Part shown: in pieces, positions 45,176 to 57,248 of the stretch | How positions within the stretch are numbered: the first letter of the stretch is position 1 | Layout of the letters: every line of letters starts with the position of its first letter | Assembly (NCBI GenBank): GCA_029747015.1 | Contig: JAKOGI010000057.1 | Span: 404,501 to 468,500 of the forward strand | Origin: Carnegiea gigantea | Lineage: Eukaryota > Streptophyta > Magnoliopsida > Caryophyllales > Cactaceae | DNA: 64,000 nt | Direction of reading: 5' to 3' | Notes under the pieces: model-generated | Databases searched by the model: none | The model's input: only the letters and a program-made list of their open reading frames with translations | Told to the model about the DNA's origin: nothing | Translations under genes and position numbers: made by a program

Positions 45176-45180
45176 ATCGC

Positions 45181-46011
45181 CAAGTTAGTCTGGGCTATCT
45201 CCACTAAAAAAGACGTCTTGTGGGTAAAACGGGTGCACAGTCGATATATAAAGGAGCACGATTGGTGAGATTATCAACCCTCCTATGACAGTAGCTGGTA
45301 CTGGAAAAAGATTTGTTACATTAAGGAGCAGTTCAAAGTAGGTTGTTCTGTGCCTCGGACATGGCACTTCCAAGGCTGCACACGCTATATAGTCAGCCTC
45401 GGTTATCTGTGGCAACTTGAGCATCGAACAGAGCCCAGGAAGGTGAAATGGCATCACATTATTTGGGCCAGAAGCATCATTCCACGACATGCCTTCATAA
45501 CATGGGTGTTTGTCCAGCATAGGCTGCCCACGAAAACCCGGCTTGATAGATTCTATCCCCAAACTGATACGGTATGCAGCCTCTGCAACAAAGCAGATGA
45601 AATTGATCTACACCTGATGTTTGACTGCTCTTATTCTTAGGACGTCTGGCGTAAAATACAAGCCTGGTGGCAAATCCCTTTCATGCATACTGACATCGAC
45701 AGATTATTACACTCGCTAGCCAAACTTAGAACTACGCGTCCTCACAGGCTCATCTCCTATGCAATTTTTACTGCAGCGTTATATTATATCTGGACAGCCA
45801 GAAACAAAGCGCTTTTCCAGAAACAAAGCATATCCCGATGCAGCTGGTGCAGATCATCAAGGAACATATCCGACGCCGAATTCTCTTCCTCAATAGATAT
45901 ACTGCCAATTATAGGAAATGTATAGATAGAATACTGGCGTGATTTTGCTGCCTTTGTCCTGACGGTTGTACATACTCTGTTTGGGGTAATGAATTCTCTT
46001 TTCATACCAAA
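45181..46011 (+). pseudogene. LINE ORF2 tail: zinc-finger RT domain and 3' end
   Basis: The ORF2 frame continues after the solo LTR: VKRVHSRYIKEHDW, WARSIIPRHAFITWVFVQHRL, then the zinc-binding signature CSLCNKADEIDLHLMFDC (45,578-45,634) of the plant LINE RT-associated zinc finger. YIWTARNKALFQKQS follows near 45,785-45,835. A stop lies at 45,260, and other damage is present. It ends in an A-rich stretch at about 46,009-46,015 running into TA repeats. Confidence 0.85.
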
Positions 46012-46594
46012 AAAATATATATATATATACATATATTATAATATATATATTATAAATATTATATATATATATAATAGATATATATATATATACATACATA
46101 TATGTTTTCTATAATATATTTGTATCTATATGTATACGTATCTATATCTTTATATCTATATATATATATATAATATTATGTATGTATATTATGTTCTAGG
46201 TCTATATATTGTATATATTATATATATATATATATTATATATATAGATATATCTATATATATATATGCATGTGTGGTGTGTTATTAATATATATACTATC
46301 TATATACATACTATACTATATATTATTATATATATATACAATACGTCTATAATATAGACCTCTCTATATATTATATATATATATATATATCTATATATAT
46401 CCTATATGTACATATCTATATATGTCTTTACATATTATAATATGTATGGTACATATATATATCTACTATCTCTATCTATACTATTATAATATAATATACT
46501 ATATAATATCTATCATATCTATATATAGATATGTATAATGTATATGTATGTATGTGTGTGTCGGCATGTGTGGGTTATAATATATATATAATAT

Positions 46595-46625
<31 letters not shown>

Positions 46626-46665
46626 GATAATATATAGATATATATATTATATATATAATATATAT

Positions 46666-46707
<42 letters not shown>

Positions 46708-46940
46708 ATATATAGATATATAATTTCACACACACACACACATAATCTATATATGATATGTATACAATAAACATATGTGTCTGTATGTATATATATATAT
46801 AATATTATATTATATATATATATGAATCTATATATATATATATATTATATAATATATATATATATATATATATATTTATAATATATATTGTACATACTAC
46901 ATACATACGTACACTATAATATATTATATATATATATATT

Positions 46941-46973
<33 letters not shown>

Positions 46974-47928
46974 TAGAATTATATAGATATCTGTGTGTGT
47001 ATATTATATGTAGTATGCTATTAGTATTATGTATGTGTATCTCGTTTGTCTGTGTTACACACAATTATAATACAAATATATTATATTTATCTATATATAT
47101 ATATATATATTTATATCATCTATATAAATAATATATATAGTTATATATATATATATATATACATATATATATAATGTGCATATATTCTACCTGTGCAATA
47201 TATATAATATATATCTATATTATATTTAGTATATATATATAATATATAATTGATATAATATAGATATATGTATAAATATATATATATATATATATAATCT
47301 TTATATATTATATATATATAGATATCTACTAATATATGTGTGTGTGTGTGTTGTGCCTATATCTGTATATAATATTGTGTATATTTATCATGTATTCTCC
47401 CATTCGTCTGCTATCTATCATATATATCTTACCTATATATCTGACTGTGTGTGTGTGTGTGTGGTGTGTGTGTAGTGTGTTGTTTGTGTGGTGTGTATGA
47501 TTTATATATATTATACTATATATATCCTATATATATATCTCTAATCTTCTCTCTTATATGTTGATGGTGTGTGTGTGTGTGTGTGTGGTTGTGTGTGTAC
47601 GCGCGGCGCGCTATAATATAATTCATATATGATAAATCTATCATTTTATATATACATATTTATATATCATATATATATATATAATTATATATCACACACC
47701 ACACACCACACCACACACACCACACATATTATACACAATAGATACACACACTACACGCACGACACCACGCACCACACACACACACAAATATATATATGTA
47801 TACATATATATAATATATATATATATAAATAATATATTTATATATATATAATATTATATATATATATATATATATATGACATACCTCTATATTATTATAA
47901 TGTATATATATATATCTATGCATACAAT

Positions 47929-47961
<33 letters not shown>

Positions 47962-48377
47962 CATAATATATAATTGTATATATGCCCCTATATGAACACC
48001 ATATATGTATATGTAATCTATAATTATATATATATATATATATATATAGTTATATATATATATATATATAATATATATATATAATATATATATTATATTA
48101 TACGTACATATGTCCCTTATATGTATGTATGTTGTATTATATATGATATATATATATATCTTATATTATTATATATATATGTCTCTCTAATCATATTATA
48201 TAGCCGTCCACCTTTACCCGTGTGTGTGTAACTAGTCGCTCTCGCTATATATATTTCTCTCTTCTCTATATCTTCTTATACACATATAATATATCCATAT
48301 ATATTCTATATACGTATATATACATATATATCAGTCTAATATATAATATATATACTATAATATATATATCTATATTA
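46012..48377. repeat. 2.4-kb degenerate TA/TG-rich satellite-like region
   Basis: The sequence is almost entirely TA steps, broken by TG/CA blocks (such as 46,598-46,626, 47,448-47,490, 47,565-47,600, 47,695-47,785) and occasional GC. There are no genes, and all Tyr-Ile-rich ORFs here are artefacts. It separates the LINE tail from the copia LTR, and a short TA run also follows the copia element, so both elements sit in one TA-rich tract. Confidence 0.93.
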
Positions 48378-49446
48378 TTTAAACTTGATCCCCTAGAGGG
48401 GGGTGAAAGGGTGATTGCCGAAAATTAATTCGAAGCTGAAATCAAAATGCAGAATTTTAAATGGAGACAATGCACAAGGATATTTTAACGAGGTTGGGCC
48501 TCAATCAGGCTTAATCCCCGCCTAGAGTTATCCAACTCTAAGATTCAACGCTCTACTCTTCTTATTAAGATAAACCTTCACACTTTCTTTCAGAGCACCA
48601 CACTCTAAAGATCCCAACAACCTAAACCAACCACTGATTTAAGCTTAGGAGGAGTTGTGACCTCACACCAACTCTTTCGTTCACTCCTTAATAAGAATTT
48701 CTCAAGATCTCTCAAGACTTTTGATTACAATTTAATTCTCAGTATAACGCAATTCTTTTGATCTCAATATAAAGCTCAGTATGATAACATAGTGTATGTT
48801 TCAATGCTCTTTTTCACTTGCTTGGCTTCTTCTCTTCTTCCTTCAGCCCCTATTTATAGGATTGAGTAGCCATATGCTGATTTGTCCAAGAAGAAAGTTA
48901 TCTCCATATCATATTTGATTTTGATCTTGTGATCTTCTCCAATAAGAAAGTATTTGCTTACAATCTCTTCTCTTGCCTTTTGAACATGTAAAACTCTTGG
49001 CAACCAAATATATTGTCAATAAAATCATGCAATATAATCTTTATGAGATCAAATTTAAAAAACAAATTTGATATTGCAAGAATATTAATAATATTGCTAG
49101 AATATTGAAATAAGGGCAATATCATTTTGTCATGGCTAGAATTAAGGATATTTAATCAAGTAAAATCCTTTTAATTAATATTTGCCTAGCATAATAATAT
49201 CTTGCCTTTAATCATATTTGCATACAATCTTTCTAATCACATAAATTAAATATGCACACAATCTTCGATAGTATTCAAGAAAATAATTATGATATGCATA
49301 TAATCTTTCATATTATCTTTATAATTTTTATTATGATTCTACTACTATATATTGCTTCTCTTTTCATGTGTTATACCTTTTGAACGCAACAACTTAATTT
49401 CTAATTTTGTGTTTCATCAAAATATTTGTAATTACTAAATAAGTCA
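48378..49446 (-). repeat. SIRE-type element 3' LTR
   Basis: It aligns with 57,249-58,320 with few differences. The left end (TTTAAACTTGATCCCC) has lost the TGAAGACTTAGATC form of its partner. It ends AAATAAGTCA at 49,446, followed by the complement of the polypurine tract (ATCTCCCCCTTTTTGATG). Confidence 0.93.
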
Positions 49447-49470
49447 ATAATCTCCCCCTTTTTGATGAAA
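49447..49470 (-). promoter_or_regulatory. Polypurine tract of the SIRE-type element
   Basis: On the - strand, CATCAAAAAGGGGGAGATTAT abuts the 3' LTR start TGACTTATTTAG. It would prime plus-strand DNA. Confidence 0.8.
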
Positions 49471-49769
49471 GACAAAATTGGCAAATGTTATTGATCATGT
49501 TATATGCGATGCGTATTTGCAATTTATGAAACGTAAATATTTGCATGGAAGTAGCAACATCATAATTTATCATAGGTTTTATTAGCATCATAGATTTAGG
49601 ATAAGAGTAACATAACTACCCTAATTTCTCCCCCTCTTTCATCAAAAAGAAGGAAACAACGAACTTTAGAAAATGTGTGAGCAAATCAACAGGGAAGGGG
49701 GAAAAAAAAAATTGGTGTGTTTTTTTTTTTTTTTGGGGATAAAAGCGAGAAATAGTAAATAATAGAGAA

Positions 49770-51272
49770 TCAAAGCTTGTGCTGGGAGGCTCGGTTGGTA
49801 GCAGAGAGCATCTGAGAGGCATATGCAGCACTTTGAGCACGTTCAGCGGCGGAGAGAGGGACAGTTTTGAGGGCACATTGCCGAGTCAGGCTGCCAATTT
49901 GGATGAGGTCGCCCAATTTCTGATGTACCTCAGTGATGTGAGTAGTGAGCAAGGTCTGAATGCGGTTGAGGCGGTTATCCATGATGGCCTGGTTGTGAGC
50001 GATGCCGTCCAATGCGTCAGTGTGCTGGACCAAGATGTACTCAAGCTTGTCGGCAGTCTCTTGTAGGTCATAGAGACGCTCATCGAGGTGCTGGAGTTGG
50101 TCAAGGAGAGAGGAAGGACGAGGGGAGGGGTCCGAAGAGACGCGAGGTGGGACATGTGGACCTGAGCTGTTGGAGACACGAAGGAGTTCGTCAGGAGTCA
50201 TGTCATCAATAAATTTCCACCCATGGTTGACAGTTTTGAAGAAGTGGATGCTGTTGAATGCGACAGGAGTAATGATAGGAACATGTTTGGTTTCAAAAAC
50301 TTCATTGGTGAGGGTCACTCCAAAGTGGCGAAAAATACGAGTGAGCAAGTTTGCGTAAGGGAGAGGGACAGGATGCAGAACGGAGCTAACTTTAGACATG
50401 CAACTTAGAATGTACCGAGCAAAATTTATAGGTTTACCAGTGAGGAGAAGATAAAGAAGCTCGAGGGTTTTACGGGGGATAAGAGCAGTAGAAGTAGGCT
50501 GGGGAAGAATGGTGCGAACAAGGATGTAGTATAACAGCCTGGGGTTGCGTTTGAGGACAGCAGAAGAAAGATGGGCAGTATCGGCTGGACTGTGAGGTTT
50601 GGCAAATTCAGAGAGAAATTTAGTTCGGATTTCCAGAGGAGACAGATGTGGTTGGGTGACACTGGGTAAGTCAAAAATAGTATTTAATTCAGACTCGCTA
50701 AGGGTAAACGTGGTGTATTTGACTTGGCATTCTAACGTAATCACATCACCCGTTGTCAAAGTTCTTATGTTGGCATAAAACATACGAACCAATTGTGGGT
50801 AGTACTCAGCAGTGAGATCGAGCAGTTGGAAACAGTGACTTTGCAATAGATATTCAATAAATTCTAGATGTTCAGCTCGAATAGATTCAACATTGACGAT
50901 TTCACAGGCATGAACAGAACGATGCAGGAAGCGAGATAAAAATTTATCTCTGGCAGAATCGGAATGGAACCAAGCCAATGGTATAACCTCTGTGGGGGAA
51001 GGTGTGGGGCGAGGAGAAGGAGGGAGGGATGGTGGCGTCGCGGTAGAGGAAAAAGAGGCAACAGGTGAGGGACCCGAACCCGGGGGTGTAGTGGTGGAGT
51101 CAGAGATGGCTTGAGGTGAGCCGGCCGGTAACGTGGGCAAGCTTCGGCGAAAGATAAGGCGGGAACTGCGACGAATGGGTGCTGACGGGGAAGCGATTCA
51201 TTTCAGTCTGAAGGAGGTGGGAGTTTGGGTGGTTTTGCGGGCACTTTTACGGGTACGGGGTTCAGGTGCCAT
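49770..51272 (-). pseudogene. SIRE-type downstream ORF (envelope position), one internal stop
   Basis: The ATG at 51,272 (MAPEPRTRKSARKTTQ) starts a frame with one TGA at codon 25 (51,198-51,200). It then stays open to 49,770, giving about 500 codons. The N-terminus is basic, then Pro/Ser/Thr-rich. The central domain (SDSARDKFLSRFLHRSVHAC, LTAEYYPQLVRMFYANIRTL, LSESELNTIFDLPSV) matches the plant transposon-associated domain known from such ORFs. A Pro-rich hinge and a probable coiled coil (LLDQLQHLDERLYDLQETAD) follow. No signal peptide or membrane segment is seen, so calling it an envelope protein would be unsafe. Confidence 0.75.
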
Positions 51273-52310
51273 GGTAGGGAGAGGAGGCTCAGAAAAAGAT
51301 GGAGGTGGATGGGATGGGCACAAGGGCAAAGAGGGTGAGGGCTACGAAAGACACTGCTATGGCAGAGAGAGATGGCGAATTTATAGGGGGCAGGGGCTGG
51401 GGGTGTGAGGTGCATAGATGGAAAGTGGAGATCTCTCTGGTGAGGCAAAGAAGAGATTCGGATGCGGAGATATGGCAAGGGCAGAGATAGGACAAATCAA
51501 TTTGTGGCAAGGGCAGAGATATGGCAAGTCAAGTTGTAGCAGGGGCAGAGATATGGCAATGTGGAGAACAGGGCGCAAGTGAGAGCGGAGAAGCCCGAAT
51601 GGGGTGCGGGGCGGAGGCCGGTGGTCGGGTTTAGGAGTGGGGTGAAGATGTTGGTTGCTGGAGGATGGTGGGCTGGGACGGTCGACGGCGAGAGCGCGAA
51701 AAATAGGGCAGAAGAAGCAGAGGCGTCTGGTTCAGAGAAAAGCGTCGAGAAGATGAAGAAAAGGCGATAACTTACGCTAAGGTGTTAGTCGGCCTGCATA
51801 TTTACAGAGAGCTTCTCCTTTGACAGTGAAGTGTTGATGAAGAGGTAATGCCTTGTTTGACTTTTGTGGGGGATTTGACGGCGACAGTGGAAGGTTGGGT
51901 TCCCTTTTTTTTTGTTTTTTTGTGTGTTTGTGGTTATTGTGTGAGAAGAGTGTCTTGGTGGGAGAAGAGGGCCTATGAAAAAAAAAATAAATTGTCAAGA
52001 AATGACTGGAAGGGATTAAAATAAATCCTGTTGACTTTTGATAGAAGAAAAATGATGAAGGAATTTTCTCCTATCAAATGTGCTCAAGTTGTTGTGTACT
52101 AAAGTCTCCTCAAGGTATTGAAATAAAATTTTCATGCCGAGGCAATGGAACCCAGGGTCAGATTGACGTACCTTATAGAAGATTCAATATTACCGATAAT
52201 AATCTTGCAGGAATTGATAAAGCCAAAGGGAGAAAAGATGTACAAATAATTGATCCCTGAATTATCACTTAGCGACCAAGGTTAGTAACAAGTGAGGGCT
52301 CCCCCTCAAT
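51273..52310. other. SIRE-type spacer between pol and downstream ORF
   Basis: About 1 kb without a convincing ORF. It contains three short direct repeats of GGCAGAGATATGGCA (about 51,465-51,562) and a polypyrimidine/purine stretch near 51,900-51,990. Confidence 0.6.
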
Positions 52311-55300
52311 TTATGCATCAAGATTTAGCATTCCAAGTTCATGTCGAAGAAAATTGAATCGATCTTCGCTTAATAGTTTTGTAAAAATATCAGCTAGTTG
52401 AGAGTCAGTAGGTACAAAAACTAACGTGACATGTCCTTTTTCAACATGATCGCGAATAAAATGATGACGTACCTCGATATGCTTGGTTCGAGAATGTTGA
52501 ACTGGATTTTTTGTGATATTAATAGCACTGGCATTATCGCATTTAATTGGAACTTCTTTGAGATTGATGCCTAAATCTCGTAATTGCTGCATTATCCAAA
52601 GTAATTGTGCACAACAAGTGCCAGCAGCGATGTACTCTGCTTCTGCCGTTGAAAGTGCGACAGAATTTTGTTTTTTGGAATGCCATGAGACTAGGCTTGT
52701 CCCAAGAAACTGACAAGTGCCTGATGTACTTTTTCTATCGACTTTATATCCTGCATAGTCTGCATCAGTATATCCCACTAAAGAAAATTCTCCCCCTCGA
52801 GGGTACCATAGTCCTAGATTTTTAGTTCCGGCCAGGTATCTGAAGATCCTTTTCACACAAGTTAGATGAGATTCTTTAGGAGAGGCCTGAAATCGAGCGC
52901 ATAAGCAGACACTAAACATAATATCAGGACGACTAGCAGTAAGATACAATAGTGATCCAATCATGCCTCGATAGACCTTCTCACTAACTGGTTTGCCATC
53001 TTGGTCAAGGTCTAATTTTTCATTTGTAGCCATAGGAGTTTTAGCATGTTTGGCTTGATCCATTCCGTATTTCTTTAGGAGTTCATTAATGTATTTGCTT
53101 TGATTAATGAATATACCATCTTGGCATTGTTTAATTTGAAGGCCCAAGAAAAAGGTTAATTCACCCATCATACTCATTTCGAATTCGTTGCTCATAAGAT
53201 TGGAAAATTCTTCACATAGAGAGGTGTTTGTAGCTCCAAAAAGTATGTCATCTACATAAATTTGGATGACCATAAAATTATCTCCTTTTGTCTTGGTGAA
53301 TAATGTTTTATCGATAAGTCCTCTCGTAAAACCATGGTCTAAGAGAAATTTACTTAATCGCTCATACCAGGCTCGGGGAGCTTGTTTTAGACCATACAAA
53401 GCTTTTTGTAGTTTATAGACATGATTTGGAAAGTCGGGATTTTCAAAACCAGGAGGTTGTTCTACGAAGACTTCTTCTTGCAAGTAGCCATTTAGGAAGG
53501 CACATTTTACATCCATTTGATAGGGTTTTATGTTCATGTATGAGGCAAAAGCTAATAGTATTCGTATGGCCTCTAGTCGGGCAACAGGGGCAAAGGTTTC
53601 ATCAAAATCAATACCTTCCTCTTGATTATATCCTTTAGCAACTAATCTTGCTTTATTTCTTATAACATTCCCGGCTTCATCTAATTTATTTTTAAAGACC
53701 CATTTTGTTCCTATGACCGGATGGTTACTTGGTCTTATCATGAGTGTCCAGACTTGGTTTCGATCAAATTGGTTTAACTCTTCTTGCATGGCATTAATCC
53801 AATTTGAATCACTAAGTGCTTCTAGATGATTTCTTGGTTCTATGTGTGATACAAAAGAAAAGAAAGCACAGAAATTATGCAAGGATGACCGAGTTCTTAC
53901 CCCAGTGGATATATCTGTTAAGAGGTTATCCATTGGGTGAAATGACTTATATTTAAAAATCCTTTGAGTTACCTCATGGCGTGGTGCTTCAGGTGTAGAA
54001 ATTTCTTTGTTTGTAGGTTCCTTTTCTTCTTGAGATAGAGTGTCATCTTGTGGATCAGTATTGAGAGGTACCTCTAGTAATTGCTGATCACCAGGATTTA
54101 CTTCCTTTGGTGTCGCTTCGTCATCATCACTGTGCTTGTTCAAGCTAAGGGTCTGTCCTATGGAATCACTTAGCACACCGTCATTTGATTCATCAAAAAT
54201 CACATGAATGCTTTCTTCAATGCTTTTAGTGCGTTTGTTATAAATTCTGTATGCCTTACTATGCATAGAGTATCCTACAAAAATTCCTTCGTCACTTCTG
54301 TCATCAAATTTTCCTAGATTATTTTTACCATTGTTGTGAACAAAACATTTACATCCAAATGGTCGAAAGTAAGAAATATTAGGTTTATTTCCTTTAAATA
54401 ATTCATAAGGAGTTCTTTTCAAGATTGGTCTAATTAAACATCGATTTAGGACATAATTAGCAGTATTTACAGCTTCGGCCCAAAAACTTTGAGAGTCATT
54501 GCTCTCGCACATCATAGTTCGAGCCATATCTTCTAAAGTACGATTTTTTCTTTCAACTACACCATTTTGTTGAGGTGTGCGTGGAGCCGAAAAATTGTGA
54601 GCAATTCCATAATTACTACAGAATTCAGTAAACTCTTTTTGATCAAATTCTCTACCATGGTCGCTTCTTATGAACACAATTGGTGAATTTCTGTAAATTT
54701 GTAATTGTTTACAGAGTTTAGAAAATTCTTTAAAAGCTTCATTCTTTTCCTTTAAAAAAGAGACCCATGTGAAGCGGGAATAGTCATCAACAATCACAAG
54801 AATGTACTTACTACGTCCTAAACTTTGTATAGATATAGGCCCGCATAAGTCCATGTGAAGCAGTTCTAATGGTCTGGATGTGCTGATATTATTTTTAGGT
54901 TTAAAGCTACTACGTACTTGTTTTCCTTTAGCACAAGCATCACATAAATGGTCATATTCGAATTTGCATGCAGGAAGTCCTCGTACTAATTCTTGTTTGG
55001 CTAATTTCTTAATAGTATGCATGCTTGCGTGTCCTAATCTACGATGCCACAGCCAATTATCCTCTACGTGAGTCACTTTAAAACAAGGTAGATTGTGTGA
55101 GGGGATATTATCAATGTCTATGGCATACACGTTTTCAATTCTAGGTCCACGGAGGGTAATTTTTTCAGATTTTTTATTTTTAACAATGCAGTTTGTTGAG
55201 TCAAATGTTACAAGGTTTCCCTTGTCACATAATTGAGATATGCTTAAAAGATTAAACTTCAAGCCATCGACAAGATAAACATTATCAATAGAGTTGGAAG

Positions 55301-55472
55301 GATCTTTACCAATTTTTCCAACACCGATTATTTTGCCTATACCTTTGTCTCCGAATGTAACGCTTCCACATTCTTTCCTTTTGACTTCAGTAAATAATGA
55401 GGCATTTCCGCTCATGTGCCTTGAACATCCGCTATCAAGGTACCATAGATCTTTCCCGGATTTTAAGCACAC
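52311..55472 (-). CDS. SIRE-type pol: protease, integrase, RT, RNase H
   Basis: A 1053-residue open frame without an obvious start Met of its own. In order: protease ([13 protein letters not shown]), GAG-pre-integrase ([17 protein letters not shown]), integrase ([37 protein letters not shown]), RT ([14 protein letters not shown], catalytic [14 protein letters not shown] near residue 740) and RNase H ([35 protein letters not shown]), ending [13 protein letters not shown]. All catalytic residues are visible. Upstream stops would stop gag-pol translation from reaching it. Confidence 0.93.
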   Translation of the reverse strand: MCLKSGKDLWYLDSGCSRHMSGNASLFTEVKRKECGSVTFGDKGIGKIIGVGKIGKDPSNSIDNVYLVDGLKFNLLSISQLCDKGNLVTFDSTNCIVKNKKSEKITLRGPRIENVYAIDIDNIPSHNLPCFKVTHVEDNWLWHRRLGHASMHTIKKLAKQELVRGLPACKFEYDHLCDACAKGKQVRSSFKPKNNISTSRPLELLHMDLCGPISIQSLGRSKYILVIVDDYSRFTWVSFLKEKNEAFKEFSKLCKQLQIYRNSPIVFIRSDHGREFDQKEFTEFCSNYGIAHNFSAPRTPQQNGVVERKNRTLEDMARTMMCESNDSQSFWAEAVNTANYVLNRCLIRPILKRTPYELFKGNKPNISYFRPFGCKCFVHNNGKNNLGKFDDRSDEGIFVGYSMHSKAYRIYNKRTKSIEESIHVIFDESNDGVLSDSIGQTLSLNKHSDDDEATPKEVNPGDQQLLEVPLNTDPQDDTLSQEEKEPTNKEISTPEAPRHEVTQRIFKYKSFHPMDNLLTDISTGVRTRSSLHNFCAFFSFVSHIEPRNHLEALSDSNWINAMQEELNQFDRNQVWTLMIRPSNHPVIGTKWVFKNKLDEAGNVIRNKARLVAKGYNQEEGIDFDETFAPVARLEAIRILLAFASYMNIKPYQMDVKCAFLNGYLQEEVFVEQPPGFENPDFPNHVYKLQKALYGLKQAPRAWYERLSKFLLDHGFTRGLIDKTLFTKTKGDNFMVIQIYVDDILFGATNTSLCEEFSNLMSNEFEMSMMGELTFFLGLQIKQCQDGIFINQSKYINELLKKYGMDQAKHAKTPMATNEKLDLDQDGKPVSEKVYRGMIGSLLYLTASRPDIMFSVCLCARFQASPKESHLTCVKRIFRYLAGTKNLGLWYPRGGEFSLVGYTDADYAGYKVDRKSTSGTCQFLGTSLVSWHSKKQNSVALSTAEAEYIAAGTCCAQLLWIMQQLRDLGINLKEVPIKCDNASAINITKNPVQHSRTKHIEVRHHFIRDHVEKGHVTLVFVPTDSQLADIFTKLLSEDRFNFLRHELGMLNLDA

Positions 55473-55790
55473 CTACAAAACAGGAAATCAAACCCTTCTA
55501 CTTCCTTTGGCTTTAAATCGAACTTCAAAACCATTGGTTACCAAGTTAGGGGGTCTTGTTCCCTTAGGAACCCATATTTGAACAATTCTAGTAGGTGGTT
55601 TCTCAAATGAGCGAGAATATGTAGTATGTCTAATCTTGGGGTAGTAACTATATGTTTTTGCATCCTTTTCATGTGGAGTAGATTTGACAAAGAAGTTTTT
55701 ATAGGTTTTCTTTTTGTTTGTATGGTTATAGCCAATTCCTTCTTTATTAAATGATGCTCTTTGGGTGTAAAGCAACTTATCCAAGTTTTC
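55473..55790 (-). pseudogene. SIRE-type gag-pol linker with stop codons
   Basis: Between gag and pol the gag frame goes on (NLDKLLYTQRASFNKEGIGY, VQIWVPKGTRPP) with no frameshift. It is closed by TGA at 55,488-55,490 and TAG at 55,473-55,475, just before the pol open frame. Gag and pol thus form one original polyprotein frame cut by three stops. Confidence 0.75.
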
Positions 55791-57188
55791 TTAACCTTGT
55801 GTAAATTTTAGGATTATTTTGTGATCTTCATCACATTTGGCTTGTAACTCCTTATTTTTAGTTTCTAGGTTCCTAACTTTGGCTTGAAGGTTATTATTTG
55901 ATTTTTCAAGAGCCATATTCTTTAGATTCAAATCTTGAACATTCTTTTTGAGACCTTTATATTTAGATAGATATTTTCGTTCAAGTTTGGCAAAACTAAC
56001 TAAAGCGTTGATTAATTCTTCTTTAGAACAGTCATAGAGAGCCGATGTGTCTACCTCGTCGGTACTTTCGTACTCAAATCTTTCATCGTCCTTTGCCATG
56101 AGACATATGTTAGCGGTGTGCTCTTCATCGCTTTCACTTTCACTGGTGTCGCTATCGCTCCAAGCTGCGATCATTGCTTTCTTACTATCTTTCTTCTTGA
56201 ATCTTCGTGATTCTCCTTTCTTTTGGATTAGTTGACAGTCCTTCAGCAAGTGTTCTGGCATGCCACATCCATAACAAGAGCTAACGTTAGTATTGTCTTT
56301 ATGAGTGAACTTACCTTTGGAGAATTTTTCATTTCTTTTTAATGAAGGCCCTTTTGAGTTGAGTCCTCGTTGATTAAATTTTTTCTTTAACCCCATTTTG
56401 TTGAGGCCTCGAACAATCAGTGAGAAGGCCTCATCATCATTTTCGTTGGCTTCTTCCTCCTCTGATGTGCAATCTTCTTGAATAGCTTTTAAGGCTATTC
56501 CTTTCTTTGAGCTTTCTCCATCATCTTCTTTGAGGTGAATCTCATGTGTCAAGAGTTTCCCCAGAAGATCATCTAGTTCCAACTTCTTGAGATCTTGAGC
56601 CTCCTCAATTGCGGTGACCTTCGGTCCCCACTTGCTCTTTGGAAGACATCGAAGGATCTTTCTCACCATTTCCTCGTTTGTATAGGTTTTCCCAAGTGAC
56701 TTTAGATTATTTGTAATGTCCGTGAATCGTGTAAACATGTCTTTTATCGATTCATCTGTCTGCATTTTGAATAGTTCATATTGATGTATGAACATATTCA
56801 TTTTAGTTTCACGGACTTGGCTTGTCCCTTCATATGTAACAATCAGCTTGTTCCAGATTTGCTTAGCTGTATCACAGGCAGAAATTCGGTTATATTCGTT
56901 AGCATCCAAACCACAATAAAGAATATGCTTAGCTCTAGAATTCTTTGTAAGTTTTTCCCAGTCAACACTCGTATACTGATCTTTAGGTTTATCAATCATT
57001 TCACCCTTGTCGTTTTTGACCTTAGGAACAATGTAAGGGCCATTGTTCACAATTTCCCACAATTCCACGTCAGTTGATTCAATAAAAATCTGCATCGCAT
57101 TTTTCCAATAAGAAAAATTTGTTCCTTTAAATAGGGGAGGTCTAACAGTAGAGCGTCCTTCAATATTAACATCTCCTGATAAGGCCAT
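55791..57188 (-). CDS. SIRE-type gag
   Basis: The ATG at 57,188 (MALSGDVNIEGRSTVRPP) gives 465 residues ending at a TAA (55,791-55,793). An N-terminal gag domain (FKGTNFSYWKNAMQIFIEST), the copia gag core (MFTRFTDITNNLKSLGKTY, ILRCLPKSKWGPKVTAI) and a zinc knuckle CYGCGMPEHLLKDC (CX2CX4HX4C) are present. After an acidic stretch comes a C-terminal coiled-coil-like region (LERKYLSKYKGLKKNVQDLN onward). The same frame continues beyond the stop, so the TAA is probably a nonsense change rather than the true gag end. Confidence 0.88.
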   Translation of the reverse strand: MALSGDVNIEGRSTVRPPLFKGTNFSYWKNAMQIFIESTDVELWEIVNNGPYIVPKVKNDKGEMIDKPKDQYTSVDWEKLTKNSRAKHILYCGLDANEYNRISACDTAKQIWNKLIVTYEGTSQVRETKMNMFIHQYELFKMQTDESIKDMFTRFTDITNNLKSLGKTYTNEEMVRKILRCLPKSKWGPKVTAIEEAQDLKKLELDDLLGKLLTHEIHLKEDDGESSKKGIALKAIQEDCTSEEEEANENDDEAFSLIVRGLNKMGLKKKFNQRGLNSKGPSLKRNEKFSKGKFTHKDNTNVSSCYGCGMPEHLLKDCQLIQKKGESRRFKKKDSKKAMIAAWSDSDTSESESDEEHTANICLMAKDDERFEYESTDEVDTSALYDCSKEELINALVSFAKLERKYLSKYKGLKKNVQDLNLKNMALEKSNNNLQAKVRNLETKNKELQAKCDEDHKIILKFTQG

Positions 57189-57232
57189 GGTCGTCACCTA
57201 CTTGACTGTTAAGTCAAAAAGAAGTGTGGGAC

Positions 57233-57247
57233 TGGCTCTGATACCAA
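57233..57247 (-). promoter_or_regulatory. Primer binding site for initiator tRNA-Met (SIRE-type element)
   Basis: The - strand reads TTGGTATCAGAGCCAG beside the 5' LTR edge, which matches the copia initiator-Met primer site TGGTATCAGAGC. Confidence 0.92.
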
Positions 57248-57248
57248 T

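Larger units (their letters stand above)
39976..46011 (+). mobile_element. Plant L1-type LINE, split by an Athila solo LTR
   Basis: This non-LTR retrotransposon on the + strand has ORF1 (about 40,010-40,946), endonuclease (41,160-41,850), RT (42,280-43,750), an interrupting solo LTR (43,757-45,175) and a zinc-finger RT tail (45,181-45,930). It ends at an A-rich stretch near 46,005-46,015. It is bordered by TA repeats on both sides, so a target duplication cannot be recognised. Stops and internal deletions show it is dead. Confidence 0.88.

Noticed and set aside
49779..51770. Several + strand ORFs opposite the SIRE-type downstream ORF
   Set aside because: They are antisense shadows without motifs.
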